From positions 28,194,288 through 28,258,287 of the forward strand of contig NC_092676.1 of assembly GCF_964355755.1 (NCBI RefSeq): a DNA stretch of 64,000 nt, read 5' to 3'. Shown in pieces: positions 1 through 13,100 of this stretch. The stretch comes from Antedon mediterranea (Eukaryota > Echinodermata > Crinoidea > Comatulida > Antedonidae). The position numbers and the translations under genes are program-made. Under the pieces are notes generated by a model. The model searched no databases, was not told the DNA's origin, and worked only from the letters and a program-made list of their open reading frames with translations. The first letter of the stretch is position 1, and every line of letters begins with the position of its first letter.

Positions 1-1089
1 GTACAAGAACGATTTTTAAATCGCAATATGTAAATCGTAATAGTAAAATGAAAGTAACCCACTTTTTTAGTTTTTCGTAGTTTCGCGCAAGAAAGTCATC
101 ACAATATGAAAATATCGCCCGGTGGGATCAACAAACAACGAAAAAGTTACTTACACGCCACCGATAGGCCTATAAAAACAAGTTATCACTATCGAAAAAT
201 GTATTACATTTTATAAATTATAAATCTTACATCAATGTTTCGGCAAAATCCACATAGTAAAGACACCAAGCCTAGTTAACCAGGCCTAAAGTTGGTCCGG
301 AACCGTTTTACGACTAGGCCTAGTACTACTAGCCTAGATAGTAAACTGATGATAATATCCATACCATTTTAAAACAAGTTTGTTGCGTGATACTCTCACT
401 CACTTTCAGTAAAACACCAAAACAATTAGGGTATACATACAATAATCAAATTAAAGACTTCATATTGAAATTGACTCCATTATTTTTTATTCAGACAACA
501 AACAAACATGTCAATCCACAAAAACCTTTGTAATGCTTCAGCGGCATAGCTAGCGCGCAACGGATACACAATGCGCCAAGCCATCGCACTACGCGCTACT
601 GTGATGCGCGGTGTTTGTTATTTCGACAGGTACCATTTTGACAGTCGTTCGTAACCAGATTAGTTACTTTCAAATAGTAAAATATTGACGGTCCAGACCG
701 AATATAGTCTTCATATTTATAGTATATACCAATAATTAACCTATCTACCGGATTTCGTAAAAAAACGCGAAACACGAAGATCTTCGTGTTTGGCATTCAA
801 GCGTTGTGTTTCCAAACACGAAGATCTTCATGTTTGGCAGTCAAAGTGTTAAAACAATAGACCCTGAGCTACCTTAATATGTATAATACTGAAGATTATA
901 CAAGGATGTAGGCACAATTCTTTAAGCAAATTGACCAATAAGAATTTTGAGCTCAAATGAGTCGTCACTAGTGATTGGTCAGATTACTTGTATTCACTAG
1001 AGATTGCTTGTTCTTGGGAACCAATCTTAGATTAGAAGTACTTTGTATAATATATATTTGGCTTGAATAATAATAAATGATATACATAC
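1..1089. other. Intron or downstream part of THSD7; no exon found
   Basis: I searched the minus strand here for a short cytoplasmic exon entering in phase 2 and found no convincing one. The stretch holds two nested palindromes near 769-838 and otherwise unremarkable AT-rich sequence. Read-through from exon 23 would stop at 1032-1034. Confidence 0.5.
769..840. repeat. Duplicated palindrome (ACGAAGATCTTCGT core)
   Basis: Positions 770-791 form a perfect 22-bp palindrome, AAACACGAAGATCTTCGTGT plus TT. A near-identical second copy, with one mismatch in its right arm, lies at about 815-837, followed by the same GGCA/GTCAA context. The pair looks like two units of a 44-bp repeat, each able to form a hairpin. 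Confidence 0.7.
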
Positions 1090-1168
1090 CGGAATATAAG
1101 AATGCAAAATATAACAAAGACAATAATCATCAAGAGACACACACCAATCACTATCCAAATCCAGATAT
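1090..1168 (-). CDS. THSD7: THSD7 coding exon 23: transmembrane helix
   Basis: Phase 1 to phase 2, 79 bp, acceptor with a run of 15 T before AG and donor TTCCG|GTATGT. It encodes IWIWIVIGVCLLMIIVFVIF followed by CILIFR: one long hydrophobic helix with a following Arg, as expected for a type I membrane protein. The next exon, for the cytoplasmic tail, is not visible in the window. Confidence 0.82.
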
Positions 1169-4100
1169 CTAAAAAAAAAAAAAGTCTTTAAGCTTTGTCT
1201 ATACTATCAAACTTTATGTGACAAAAAAATGTGATGTGCCCATATATGGTAGTGATATACCCAAATATGGTAGTGATATGACATTATCATGTCCATATAT
1301 GGGCACATCACATAAAGTTTGATAGTGCAGACAAGTCTTTACAATCACTGTTGGACATATGATTATATTATGACACCAAGTTGCTACACATAATAACTCT
1401 CATTTTATGTATAGTTTTAAAACCGAATTAATGAGAGTTGCAATGGCTTCATTAAAAACATAGTGCAATGTACTTCCACAATCCAACTTCAATCATTTTT
1501 AGGTGTGATTGTGGAAGATGTCTGGGTAAATTTCTAGTCAAATATTTTCTTTGTTTTTTGTGGATTGAGGAAAATATCTACTAAAAAAGCAGTAAAAAAA
1601 ATGAATATTTTACTTGATTCATCCTCGTATGCTACTCCACTGCTATCATATGCACCATCAACCTTGCAAAGACCATCTATAAATAGATTACAAAAAACAA
1701 CTATAGTAAAAGAATGATAAATTGCATAACTGGGGATTCCTTTCAATTCCAAATCGACATAAGCTTACATTTATGGAATGACTACACATGGTCGAGTTCC
1801 TATAACCAAATATTTTGTTTCATTAATTCAGAAAAACATTAAAATGCTTCATTTTAATAAATTTACAGTATCAGTTCACTTAATAAACATAAATCAGTTG
1901 CTGAAACCCCATCTCTTTCGCATAGCATATGAAATTTCTACCTAGTTCGAGCCTTGTGGTCATAGCCCTTTAGAGAAAATTTATTTTGGCTAAGCGCTAT
2001 ACAAAAGACAATTATTAGTATTATAAATCACAAAAGTAAAAACAAAAATATAGGAAAATTACAGAAATCTTGTATGTATCCGACGTTACAATGGCATATG
2101 TCTTCTGAGCAGTGACTGTACAAAGGACAATGAGAATCCAGTTGACATCCCTCTAATGGAATGCAAACGTTGAAAAACACTGTGAAATGAAGAACAAATA
2201 TTGCATTAATAAACTACCAAATATCCTGTACCAAGGATAATCTCATACTCAAATGAAATCCCATATTCAAGTGTAATCCCACTAATTGGGCCAATTTAGG
2301 CTACGTATGAACACCAGACATTAGTTAATTCTGTTGTTAATTAAATCCGAATATGATCCCACCCCCTAATTATTCACCATATTTTTGTAATTTTTAAAGA
2401 TCTTTGCTTTGTCTACACTATCAAACTTTATGTGACAAAAAACATGTGATGTGCCCATATATGGACATGATCATATCACTACCATATTTAAGCATATCAT
2501 TACTACCATATTTGAGCACAAACAAACCATTTTTGTCAAACTAGTTTGATAGTGTAGACAGAGCTTACAAATGTAAAATCATTGTGAAGAGATCTACTTG
2601 AAGATTAGAACCTTCAATCTCTTACAGATATGGACAGCACTCACTTTGAAAACCATCTTGACATTGACAGAGTCCGTCAACGCATTGCATGAATTGGTCT
2701 TCACAATCGTTGCTACATTGCATTTCTGATATTGGCTTTAATTTATGGATACATCCTCCAGTTACTTTTCGGCCATCTAAAAAAAAAACACTTATCATAT
2801 ATAATATGATTTCACATCATGCAAAGAGTAGAGTAGTAGTCAATTTTAGGCAAACATAAGAACATTTTAATAGCCCATCTAAAAAAAAAAATACTTTTCA
2901 TATATAAAAATAATAAAAGAGTAAAGTAGACTGTCAAACAATTATAGGCAAATAAAAGGAAATGGAGAAAAATGATGGTGATGATGAAACTGAATGTCAA
3001 ACGAGGTCAAACCTTGGTCTTGGCACCATACAGCACGTTGCTTTGTATCCAGATTCCAGGGGGATGTATGCCACATATACAATGGACAAATAGCTTCTGA
3101 CACCAAACAGGACCTGTCATAGATACAAAGAATTACTTTTGAAGAAATCATCGCTAATGTTTACAGTGCTTGAGTTAGTACCTAGAAGGGAGGAGATAGA
3201 ACTCCACTTGCCAGACAGTTTACTTAAAAAGTAAAAAAAAAAAAAAAATAGACACTGAATTCCAACATAAATTGTAATAAAAGCACTCAAAAACTGAGTG
3301 AAAGTGTTTAGCAAAATATATCCGAGAAAACATTATTAGGATAGAGGGCTTACTACTTGATGTTTTGGTCCATGTTAAAAGAATACAGAGGGCGTGCTAT
3401 TTAATATCTAGTATCTTTCATACGGTACGTCAGATTTTAATATAATAAGCTTTTATAGCATGACCGTACCAATATATCAATTTTCCTGTACGTATATACC
3501 TATTAACACCCAAACATTCAGGACGATAACTTAAAAATTGTGAAAACTATCGTGCTAACAAACAAACGAAGCAAAATACTTGGGAAATTGTATTTACCTT
3601 TCTTCCTGCATCGCATCAGGGCATTTCAATCCTCCTGTTGTTGCCGTCTTGATAATAGCTCTAGTACGTACTTTCACTGGGCTAGTTGACTCGTCACCAT
3701 AGCAATCATTTATACAGGGGGTAAATGAACTCCAGTTGGTCACCTATAATAAGAAGTTGTTATTTTTATTCTTTTCTATCAAAGTTTCATAGCTATCAAT
3801 GCAATGATATAATAACAACAGTTTGTGTGATTGAAATTGTCACATATATATATATATTACTAATATAAAAGGGCTTGTTGCACATAATAGTAGTGATATG
3901 CATAATCAGGGCCCAAACATGGTTATGACATTATGCATAATCAGCGCTCACACTAAATATAATATAACAATGCATATTCAGGGTTCATTAAATTCATTAA
4001 AATGTTATATGTATGCATTGTAAGGGCTCATACAGTATTTAAAATATATGCATAATCGGGGTTCACAATGAATATGTAATTATGCAAAATCAGGGTTCAC

Positions 4101-7100
4101 AACAAAATGGCATATATATGCATCACACACATGAAAAATATATACTGGATTATATACATATTCTCAATTCTGCTGGCTGTTTTACTTTATCGTTTGGATT
4201 TAGCTTTTTGCTTAAATATTTTATTTTGTATCTCCATTGAGATCCAGCAACTGATAACCACAGCATATAATGTTTCAGTAATTTGCCTTTAGATTTATAT
4301 ATATGAAGGGCTTTACATAGTAAAAGTTTTCAAAAGATCTTTATAGGCTTACCTGACAATCCCCAGGACAAGGCCTTCCACAAGTCTCAGATGTGTGGAT
4401 GTCAAGTTGAGTCTTATTGGCTGACGAAAGTTCAAACTCAATGTCTGTTACAGTTGAGGGATCACCTAAAAAATGTGTTTTATTTGAATTTAGGACAAAA
4501 ATACTTTAATTGATTGGTGACATAAACATTGGATAAAGTTCAAAGTTCATTTTTAAACTATAGATCTACTGTATCAACAAAAAAACACAAAAACAAAAGT
4601 AAAACTAAGATTTTCATACATACGATTTAATATTAATGCAATAAGACAGTCTCTTTCAGCTCCGAGTGCGTCATCACTGCGACGACATTCCACTGACCTT
4701 GTACGAAGTCCTGACCCGCACCCCATTTCCAAGTTGATACTGCAGCTACTCCACTCTCCTCGTTGGAACTTGTACTCATAACAAGGAACAACGTTACAAG
4801 GCTTGGTCTATTTATGAAAAGTAAAACCGTTTACTGTATTTGTTTTATGTCACTAATAATTGAGAGTTAAATTGAGAGATTTAATCTATTATCAAAATCA
4901 AAATAATAATACACACATGAAAATAATAATATAATATAATTAATAATAGAATTATATTCTAATAAAGATTTACTACATTTTTCTAGACGTGTTGTTAAGT
5001 TGTGGAATTCTCTTTCGGCTGATGTGGTGCTTTGTCAGTCCATAAATTCTGGGCCAAACAGCCCACTAAAGTTTGTGATATTTCGTTCAAGAGAGGCTTT
5101 TAAGCATGTAGTGCTTTGCCTTAACTCCAACTTTTTGCGGGAACAAGTAAACGAATAAGTACAACTATTATCACCTGCACAAGAGAGTGACTGTTCTTTG
5201 GACATCTTCTACCAAGTCCTGTATTTGCTTCCAAAATGTCACGCTCTCTGTACATGTGACCTTCCATACCACATTCATCACTACATTCAGAATAATCACC
5301 ATATCTTCCGAGGACACAGTCTTGTGTACAGATAACTTCACAATCTTCCATAGAGGGTGCTTCAATATCACCGCATCTTTTGAGATCATAATTTATTCCA
5401 TTGTTGTCTATACAATGTATTGTTCTTTGTCGTTTACCTTTGAAAATAATAAACATAAAAGTATTTTGAATAAGTATGAATAATAAATAATAAATACATA
5501 ATAAAAATGAATTTATATAAAAAATATATTCAAAGACATACTATAAAAAATATGGAAGAATACACAAAAGGATACAGTATATTAAAATATATAAAAATAT
5601 ACTACTGTATATGCTATAAAAATGAAGTACTGTCACAGTAGGCCTACAGTGGCTTACGAAAATTTGAAGCAAAGAACACACCTTTGCCACAATCACCGCT
5701 AATAGCTTTACAAGCCTGCCATTCTCCTAGTTCCACTGATAATGACTTTGTAGCGCAGTCTTCCACGCTGCATGGCACAATCTCTTCTAACGACTGGCAA
5801 GGCTGGCCATTTGACGATGGCTGACGTACAAGGGTTCTGGTTCGAGTCTTCACAGCATCTTGTGAACATACTGCAGGGCATGGAGTAAAACTGGACCACT
5901 CTGACAAAACGCAGTCACCTAAATGAAAGATTATTTTTATTTCAGTTTTTTTGACACACTTGCATAAAATTGAATGAGTTAGGCAACTTTTAAAATAAAA
6001 AGTATTCTTTATAAATGGGTTACACCTGAATATCTCAGTAAGGTCTAAAAAATTGATGAAACACTGTACAATATTACTTTAAAAATGGTTTTTGTTTTTA
6101 CCTGCACAAGGTAGGTTGCACGCCACATTTGATTGTGGTCTAGTTTCTCTTAGTTCACACTCACTCTCATACTCTTCTCCAGCTCTACACCGTACAGATC
6201 TACTTTGTGTTCCTGTTCCACAATCACTACTCACTGCCTTACACGAGTTCCACTGTTACACAAAAGAATAGAAACGCAGTGATCATATAAGTTTATAAAT
6301 AACACAAAATAAAAGATTTTGATGATAATGATTGCAATCAGAAGGTTGATGAAAGCAAACATTGAATTGTTTGTTACTAAAGATTGTACATAAACGTACC
6401 TCGGAAACGTCCCATATAAACTCATCACATGACCTCAATTCACAAACAATTGTTTCATCCAATGGTGGACATAAGCGCCCTCCACGATTCATTTCTTGCG
6501 TAACTGTTCGATAGCGTGTTTTTGTTCCTGAAATCACCAACAATTTGCATTTTTGACAAATAATAACAGAAATGTTTTTTATGAATAATTTTTTTACAAT
6601 CTTGATTTTCAAACAAATAGAGTAATAAACATATTCAAATGTAATGAAAGTTTGTACCAAAGATCATAGTCTCAACTCAAATTACATAAGCTACAAAAAA
6701 TGAATTTGATGATAATATACTTTACTATAATGTACTTTCATACCAAAAAAGAATATGAATTATAAATACATAATCAAGATTTTTGTTGAGACTGACCTTG
6801 TCCGCAATTGTGTGAACACACTGTCCACTCATTCCAATCAGACACTTCACAATCCTGTGAGCATTTTACTGTACAAGTTTTGGAGCTAGCTGGAACAGCA
6901 GAAACTTCATCACAATAGTGTTCAGGTACGTGGAAACCATCGCTACGAAGGCACAGAACCGTACGCCATTTACGACCGTCTCCGCATAAGGCATTACCCT
7001 CTATGGACAACAATAAGAAATTTTGTCAGCAATTACAAAGATACTAAATCTTGCAATTTGTTGATAGGTCAGAATATTTTTTAACTTTTCGTTTGTAGTT

Positions 7101-10100
7101 TTGATTCAAATGAGTGGCCATCAGAGAGCAGTGGTCTTTAATTAGATGAAATCTGTCATTGAGTAAGAAGACCTCTAAATACTGTTGATTATCAGTAATT
7201 TTCACTTTAAACAATAACTTACTATCTGTGAATGGTATACATGATCGCCATATGCCCTCCTGCCACATGTAAGTATAGTTAGGCCCTTCACATTCTTCAC
7301 CGTCTTGGAAATCACGAAATGAAATGTGAGGGCAAAGGTTAAACTGATCATTTGAGTTGTCATACGTGATCCCCTCTGAAATAGAAATAGATTTATTAAT
7401 TTGTTTATTTCATACACATCGAACTCGCCAATTACAGGATGGATAACTATGTTATAATTTATCGCGCTCATAAACTAAGTCTCATTTGGGGCTTAGGGAG
7501 TGGGATTAAAAGAGTCATGAGTTACAACCCTGGCACTAGGTCAGGATTGGAAGGCAAGCATGTTAAACCACCAAGCTACAGCTCTACTACAAATTAAAAT
7601 GAAAGCTATTCTCAGTAATATGTAGCAGTAGTAGTAGCAAAATAAAATTAATTACAAAAGTTTGGCTTACCTTGATGAAAGAACGCTCTACTTCTTATTC
7701 TACAATAATCTCCCTCCACATATTGACTGCAGATGTATTGTTTCTGACACGGTCCAAAATTACCCCACTCCGTCAGACCACAGTCGCCTTCACACGGCAT
7801 AAAGCACTGCTGACTTTCGTCTGGCGGAATTTCTAATAGCTCTCGCAAACAAACACCTACGTAAATAATGGGAGAATGTAATTTATGTAAAATTAGTTAC
7901 TGGAAGTTCTTAAAGAAATAGATATAAGCTAAATGTATATAATCTCTTCAACACAGTAAAGAGGTTTCAAGAACCGATGTTAAGTCACCCTTTGTGGCAT
8001 GCATCCATATTGGCACTCGCCCCTTGTTGCCATGCATCATTGTTGGCATACAGCATTAAATGGGTTATTTTTAACATACATTGGGTTATTGGGAAGCAAC
8101 TAATAACGGAATAGCATAGGATACTTTTACTTATATTAGATAAACTGGTATTTCCAAAATCAATGTTAAAACCAAGCCCTATAATTGATCATGAAGTACA
8201 GTAGCAACAGTCACAAGTCTGTACCAGCCAATACTTTTTTATGTAAAAAGACAATGAATTCACTTGCCTATCTCCATCACTTTGCCATCACTCCTAAGAC
8301 AGTCAACCGTTCTGGTTTGTAGGCCTGTACCACAGCTGTTGCCAATGTGTTCACATTCATTCCAGTCGTTTGGTTGCCAGGAATAGCTGTAACAAGGATC
8401 CACATCAGCACAGTCATCAGCTATTGTGATCACACCTTAAAAAAATTTAACAATCGTTAATGTTAATGATGTTGTCCTAACATAAAACTACACTATCAAA
8501 CTTTATGGGACAAAAAAATGTGATGTGCCTATATATAGACATGATGATGTCATATTACTACTATATTTGGGCATATGTATATCACTAGCATATTTGGGCA
8601 CAGCAAACTTTTTTTTGTCAAACTAGTTTGTGTAGACAGTTAAAAAACAGTATATAAATGTCGTAAATATAACATGGGGACACACCTATTAAGGGCACAC
8701 TTTCCAGTAAATATTTAAACACTACAGCTAACTCCTTTATTAAAGGGACACTTATTTTGTTTTTCATCACCTTATTTATAGCGGGTGACCTTAAACAGCA
8801 GATCCTGAAAATCAAGTGATAAGTGATTATGTGTGACAGGGGCTGTGTGTGTCGACTAGTACACCGGGGAAACCCCCTACTCGTCTCGATGTACTAGGTT
8901 CTTTAAAGTGCACATGAGCTAGATGCATAAACTGGACCTACGGTTTATAGTCCTAATATCCAAAAAGACTCGTTCTACCACAAGAACCATGGAGCGAGTG
9001 AGCCTCAAACCCTTGCTGATGTATGGCAATGTATTACGGTTTCACTGTCTTAACTGCTTGGCCACCCACTGCTTTAAAAGTAGTTCTACTAAACATTACA
9101 TTATTCCCACTTTTGCTTTTATGTATATTATATAAGTGCCTTTGAAAATGATCCATACTCAATATTACCACAATCCTTTGTATTTCCTCATGTTCAAAAA
9201 ACATTAACGAATTAAAAGAAAACTACATTAAAGCAACCATCTATTAACAATATTTTTTTAATATACTTTACCCTTTCATTTTATGAAATACGCTTGGTCG
9301 CCATGGATACATATAGTCATTTGTGTTGGTAGTAATATATTCTGAATAACCATATTTTATTGAAAGAGTAATTGATGGACTTGAGTGATGTCAAAACTAG
9401 GTCGAATACTAATCATCAATGATAATAAATCTAATGTCTGTTCAATATTATTTAGTCTCTTTATTTATGGGTGGTGTGTTTATGTATGTTTTTTATACAT
9501 ATTTTTCAAAGACATTTTTAGACATACCGGTAAGAATTACCCACTTTTTGTACTATTTTGGGTGGTGTGTATGTATGTTTGTATACAATATTGAAATGTT
9601 CCTAAAGAAATGTTTAGACATAAGAAACCTACATTGCTGACTTTTTGTAAAATTTTGGGTGGTGTGTGTATGAATGTTTGTATACAATATTGAAATTTTC
9701 CTAAGAAATTTTTCTACATAAAAAACCTACATTGCTGACTTTTTGTACAGGTATTTTGGTATATATGCTTGTATACAATATAGAATATCTGAATTTTTCT
9801 AACATTTTTGTACATAAGAAATCAACATTGCTGATTTTTTCCCCTATGTTTATGCTTTATTGTTTTTTGTAAAGGGTCTTGTAAAGTAAAAAGACAATTT
9901 AACTTAAATTGAACTGAATGTTAATGACTCTGTTTTAAAAATGTTTTGTGTATTTTTGTTTTAACAGTGATAATATTTGTAGGAAATAAATAACGTTTGT
10001 AGTAACCAAGACTCCATTTGGTTTCTTGAAATCTACCCATAAAAATATCAAACAAATCACCATCTTCATCAGCCTCATCAGGGCATGCTTCACCGCCATA

Positions 10101-13100
10101 ATGGTTGAGGGTGAAGATACGTTGTGTTCGGTATCGTGTGCCATTTCCGCACGACGCACTACATTGCGTCCACTCGCTCCACAAGCTTAGTCTACAGTCT
10201 ATTGGGCAGATGACATCACATGGACGTGAGACGTTCGGTTTCAAAGATGGATCACACATTGACTCATCAATCGATGGTTCTGTAAAATTAAGCAGAATAA
10301 AAAATTAATCTATCTAGTGAAAATTGAAACCCATTCAACTGTCAATGAAGAAATACATCTACATCTCGAAGAAAAAATAAAGTTACTCTAAATAATATAT
10401 GGATATCTTTTAATAAATTGCCTTTATATTTATATACATAAAGGATATGAATCATTTTTTTTTTAAATTTTTAAATTGTTGATAGATATAATTACCAGAG
10501 TCCATTTCACAAAGAACTTTCCGAATTTGTGTTCCGTTCATGTGTCCACATGTTCCAAAATCATCAGAAACACATGTTTCCCAAGGATAGACTTGCCAAT
10601 GATGTGAGCGACAGTTATCCCAATGTCCGCACACCCTTGTCTGATGTAACTCATCCTCAGATATACAAGGCTCTGCAGTGGAATTGGAAAGGCCTAAAAA
10701 AACAAAAAAATAATAATTAACCAAAAAATCATTTAAACAACGCTAATTCACTAAGTAAAACATTTAATCCTGAGTAAATGGTCTGTAGTAAATTTAAAAA
10801 AATTAAATTTAAAAGGTTTAACGTAAAACTTAATATTACTGTTATTTTGTTTTGAATTAATTTGTTATGCGGCCTCACCTAAAATAAGTCTTGTCCTCAT
10901 CTGTATTCCACCTACAGGACCACATGTTTCCGAGCAAGTACTCCATTCTGACCACTCGGAAACAGCACAGTCTCCGGGACAGGGAATAGTGCAGGTCTGC
11001 TTCCGTTCTGGCTTCTCCATTCCGGTACAATTATCATTCGGTAGTACATCATTGAGGGCACTTTTACAGTAAACGCTGCGACTTTGTGTTCCTGCACCAC
11101 AATCGCCATAAACGCCACTTGCAGCAAAACATGCGGACCATGTACCTGAAAATTGCATAAAAGCATTACAAAATAATTTGCCAACAATTTTAACAAAAAT
11201 CAAAGTTTTGTGTTCAGTTTCTGTCCCTTTTTTCTTTTAAGCATCTTTCTACAAATTTAATATCACTAGATCTACAGAAAATCAAACATGGATGCAAAAA
11301 AAGTAAGGGCAATCAGTTTTGAATATTGGGGTTGAAAGGACAAGGAAAAGTTAAAAATAATTAAATAAAGTGTTTTCACAGTGTCTAAGAGTCTGCACCA
11401 ATAGCAATTAAAGCTGTGGCCATGGAATTGAGGATCATCCTAACTTTATTCCAGAAAAACCCCTTCCTTACCAGAATACCACCAGGAACAGTTCACAAGT
11501 AAGCACTCTTTATAGTCCATTGTAGCATCACATTCAGATCCTTCATATTGAGGCTCAACAAGAACTTTTCTGGTCCTAATGTGAACACCACCAGCACCGC
11601 AGGACTTTGTACAAGGACTCCAATTCTCCCATTCTCCAAGCTGGCAGTCATTAGGACAGTTCAGTTGGCAGGCTAGTCTGTTTGATGGTTTAATACCTGA
11701 AATTATTTTTAAAAATTACATTTCTTACCAATAATAATCAATCTAGTTCGATCAAAATAGTGTGATGTGCCCAAATAAGGTAATGATATGTCCAAATATG
11801 GTAATGATATGACATTATCATGTCCATATGGGCACATCACATTTATTTTTCACAAAAGTTTGATAGTGTAGAGAGAGCTTTAGATATAAATAAGCTGCAC
11901 TAATGGTATCTAATAAGATAGATCAAAACAGTACTGTCTGCAAATTGGATATTTACTAATCTGCCTGTTAGAATTATTACAGACGAAAGTGTTTTATACA
12001 TAAAGCACGGCAATACAAATAAACATAAATGACTTAAGTTAAAGCATTTTAGTATTAACACTATGGACTGTATTATTATTATACATAAATAATTATACTG
12101 AAGTACAGTACTCAAGTACAAAAACAAACAGTAATTATCTATCAAAATCATTCCATCTTGTTGAGATATTATTTGCTACCTGTGCAATGGTGTTCATTCA
12201 CTTCTCTCCTCTCCTCATCATCTGCTCTTGTACAATACACTTGACGTCTACTAACACCAGGTCCACAACTTTTACTTTTATCAGTAAGTCGACACTCGTT
12301 CCAAACAAACGCATGCCATGTATACTCCGGACATAGTTCAAGGGTTGATACGTCACAAGGTTCTTCTTCTACCAAGTGCGGACAGGTGTCGCCACCAAAT
12401 CGTGGAAACTCTGTGATCTCCCTGGTCCTTCTGATCACCCCGGTGTCGCTAGATCCAACTGTATAACAAGGCTTGGTACAATTGCTAAACGGCTTCCATG
12501 CCGACACTTTGCAGTCACATGGTAAGTGACAGAACTCTCTTTCAGCTGGCATTGAGTTGTCTGACTTGTCATCTAAAAAGAAAACAAATGTTGTATTTAA
12601 ACATAATCAACGAAACACATTCAATATCAATAAAAGTAACATACATAAATATGATATCCTCTTTAAAAAATATCATAACAAAGATTTCCTTTTGTAAAAA
12701 CCAAAACATTTATATACGAACTTACTGTCAGGTTTTATAACGTTCTGTAAGTTCGCTTATAATTTTTATTTTTCAACATTTGAAAACATATCATGATTTC
12801 TTATTTTAAAAGACTTTTAAAGAGTTTTATAAATGAATGGCAAACATTTTTCATTAAATGTAACACCTTTATCACGAAGTGCTTTCAATTAATGTTTAGT
12901 ACCATGCATGAGTATTGTAACAAAATAATAAATATTCAAAAATGATTATTAAAATATATTAATTATTAATTCCATTCATGCCAAATGCTCATAACATGTT
13001 TGTGTGCAAACAATTGCATTTAAGTATGTATACCTTGATGTTCAAATATCTCAATTCGTTACAATAAAAGCGATTGGAATATACTGTAACATTGATATAA

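Noticed and set aside
5187-5483. 98-codon plus-strand frame
   Set aside because: Antisense shadow of THSD7 exon 15, whose Cys pattern and splice sites are clear.
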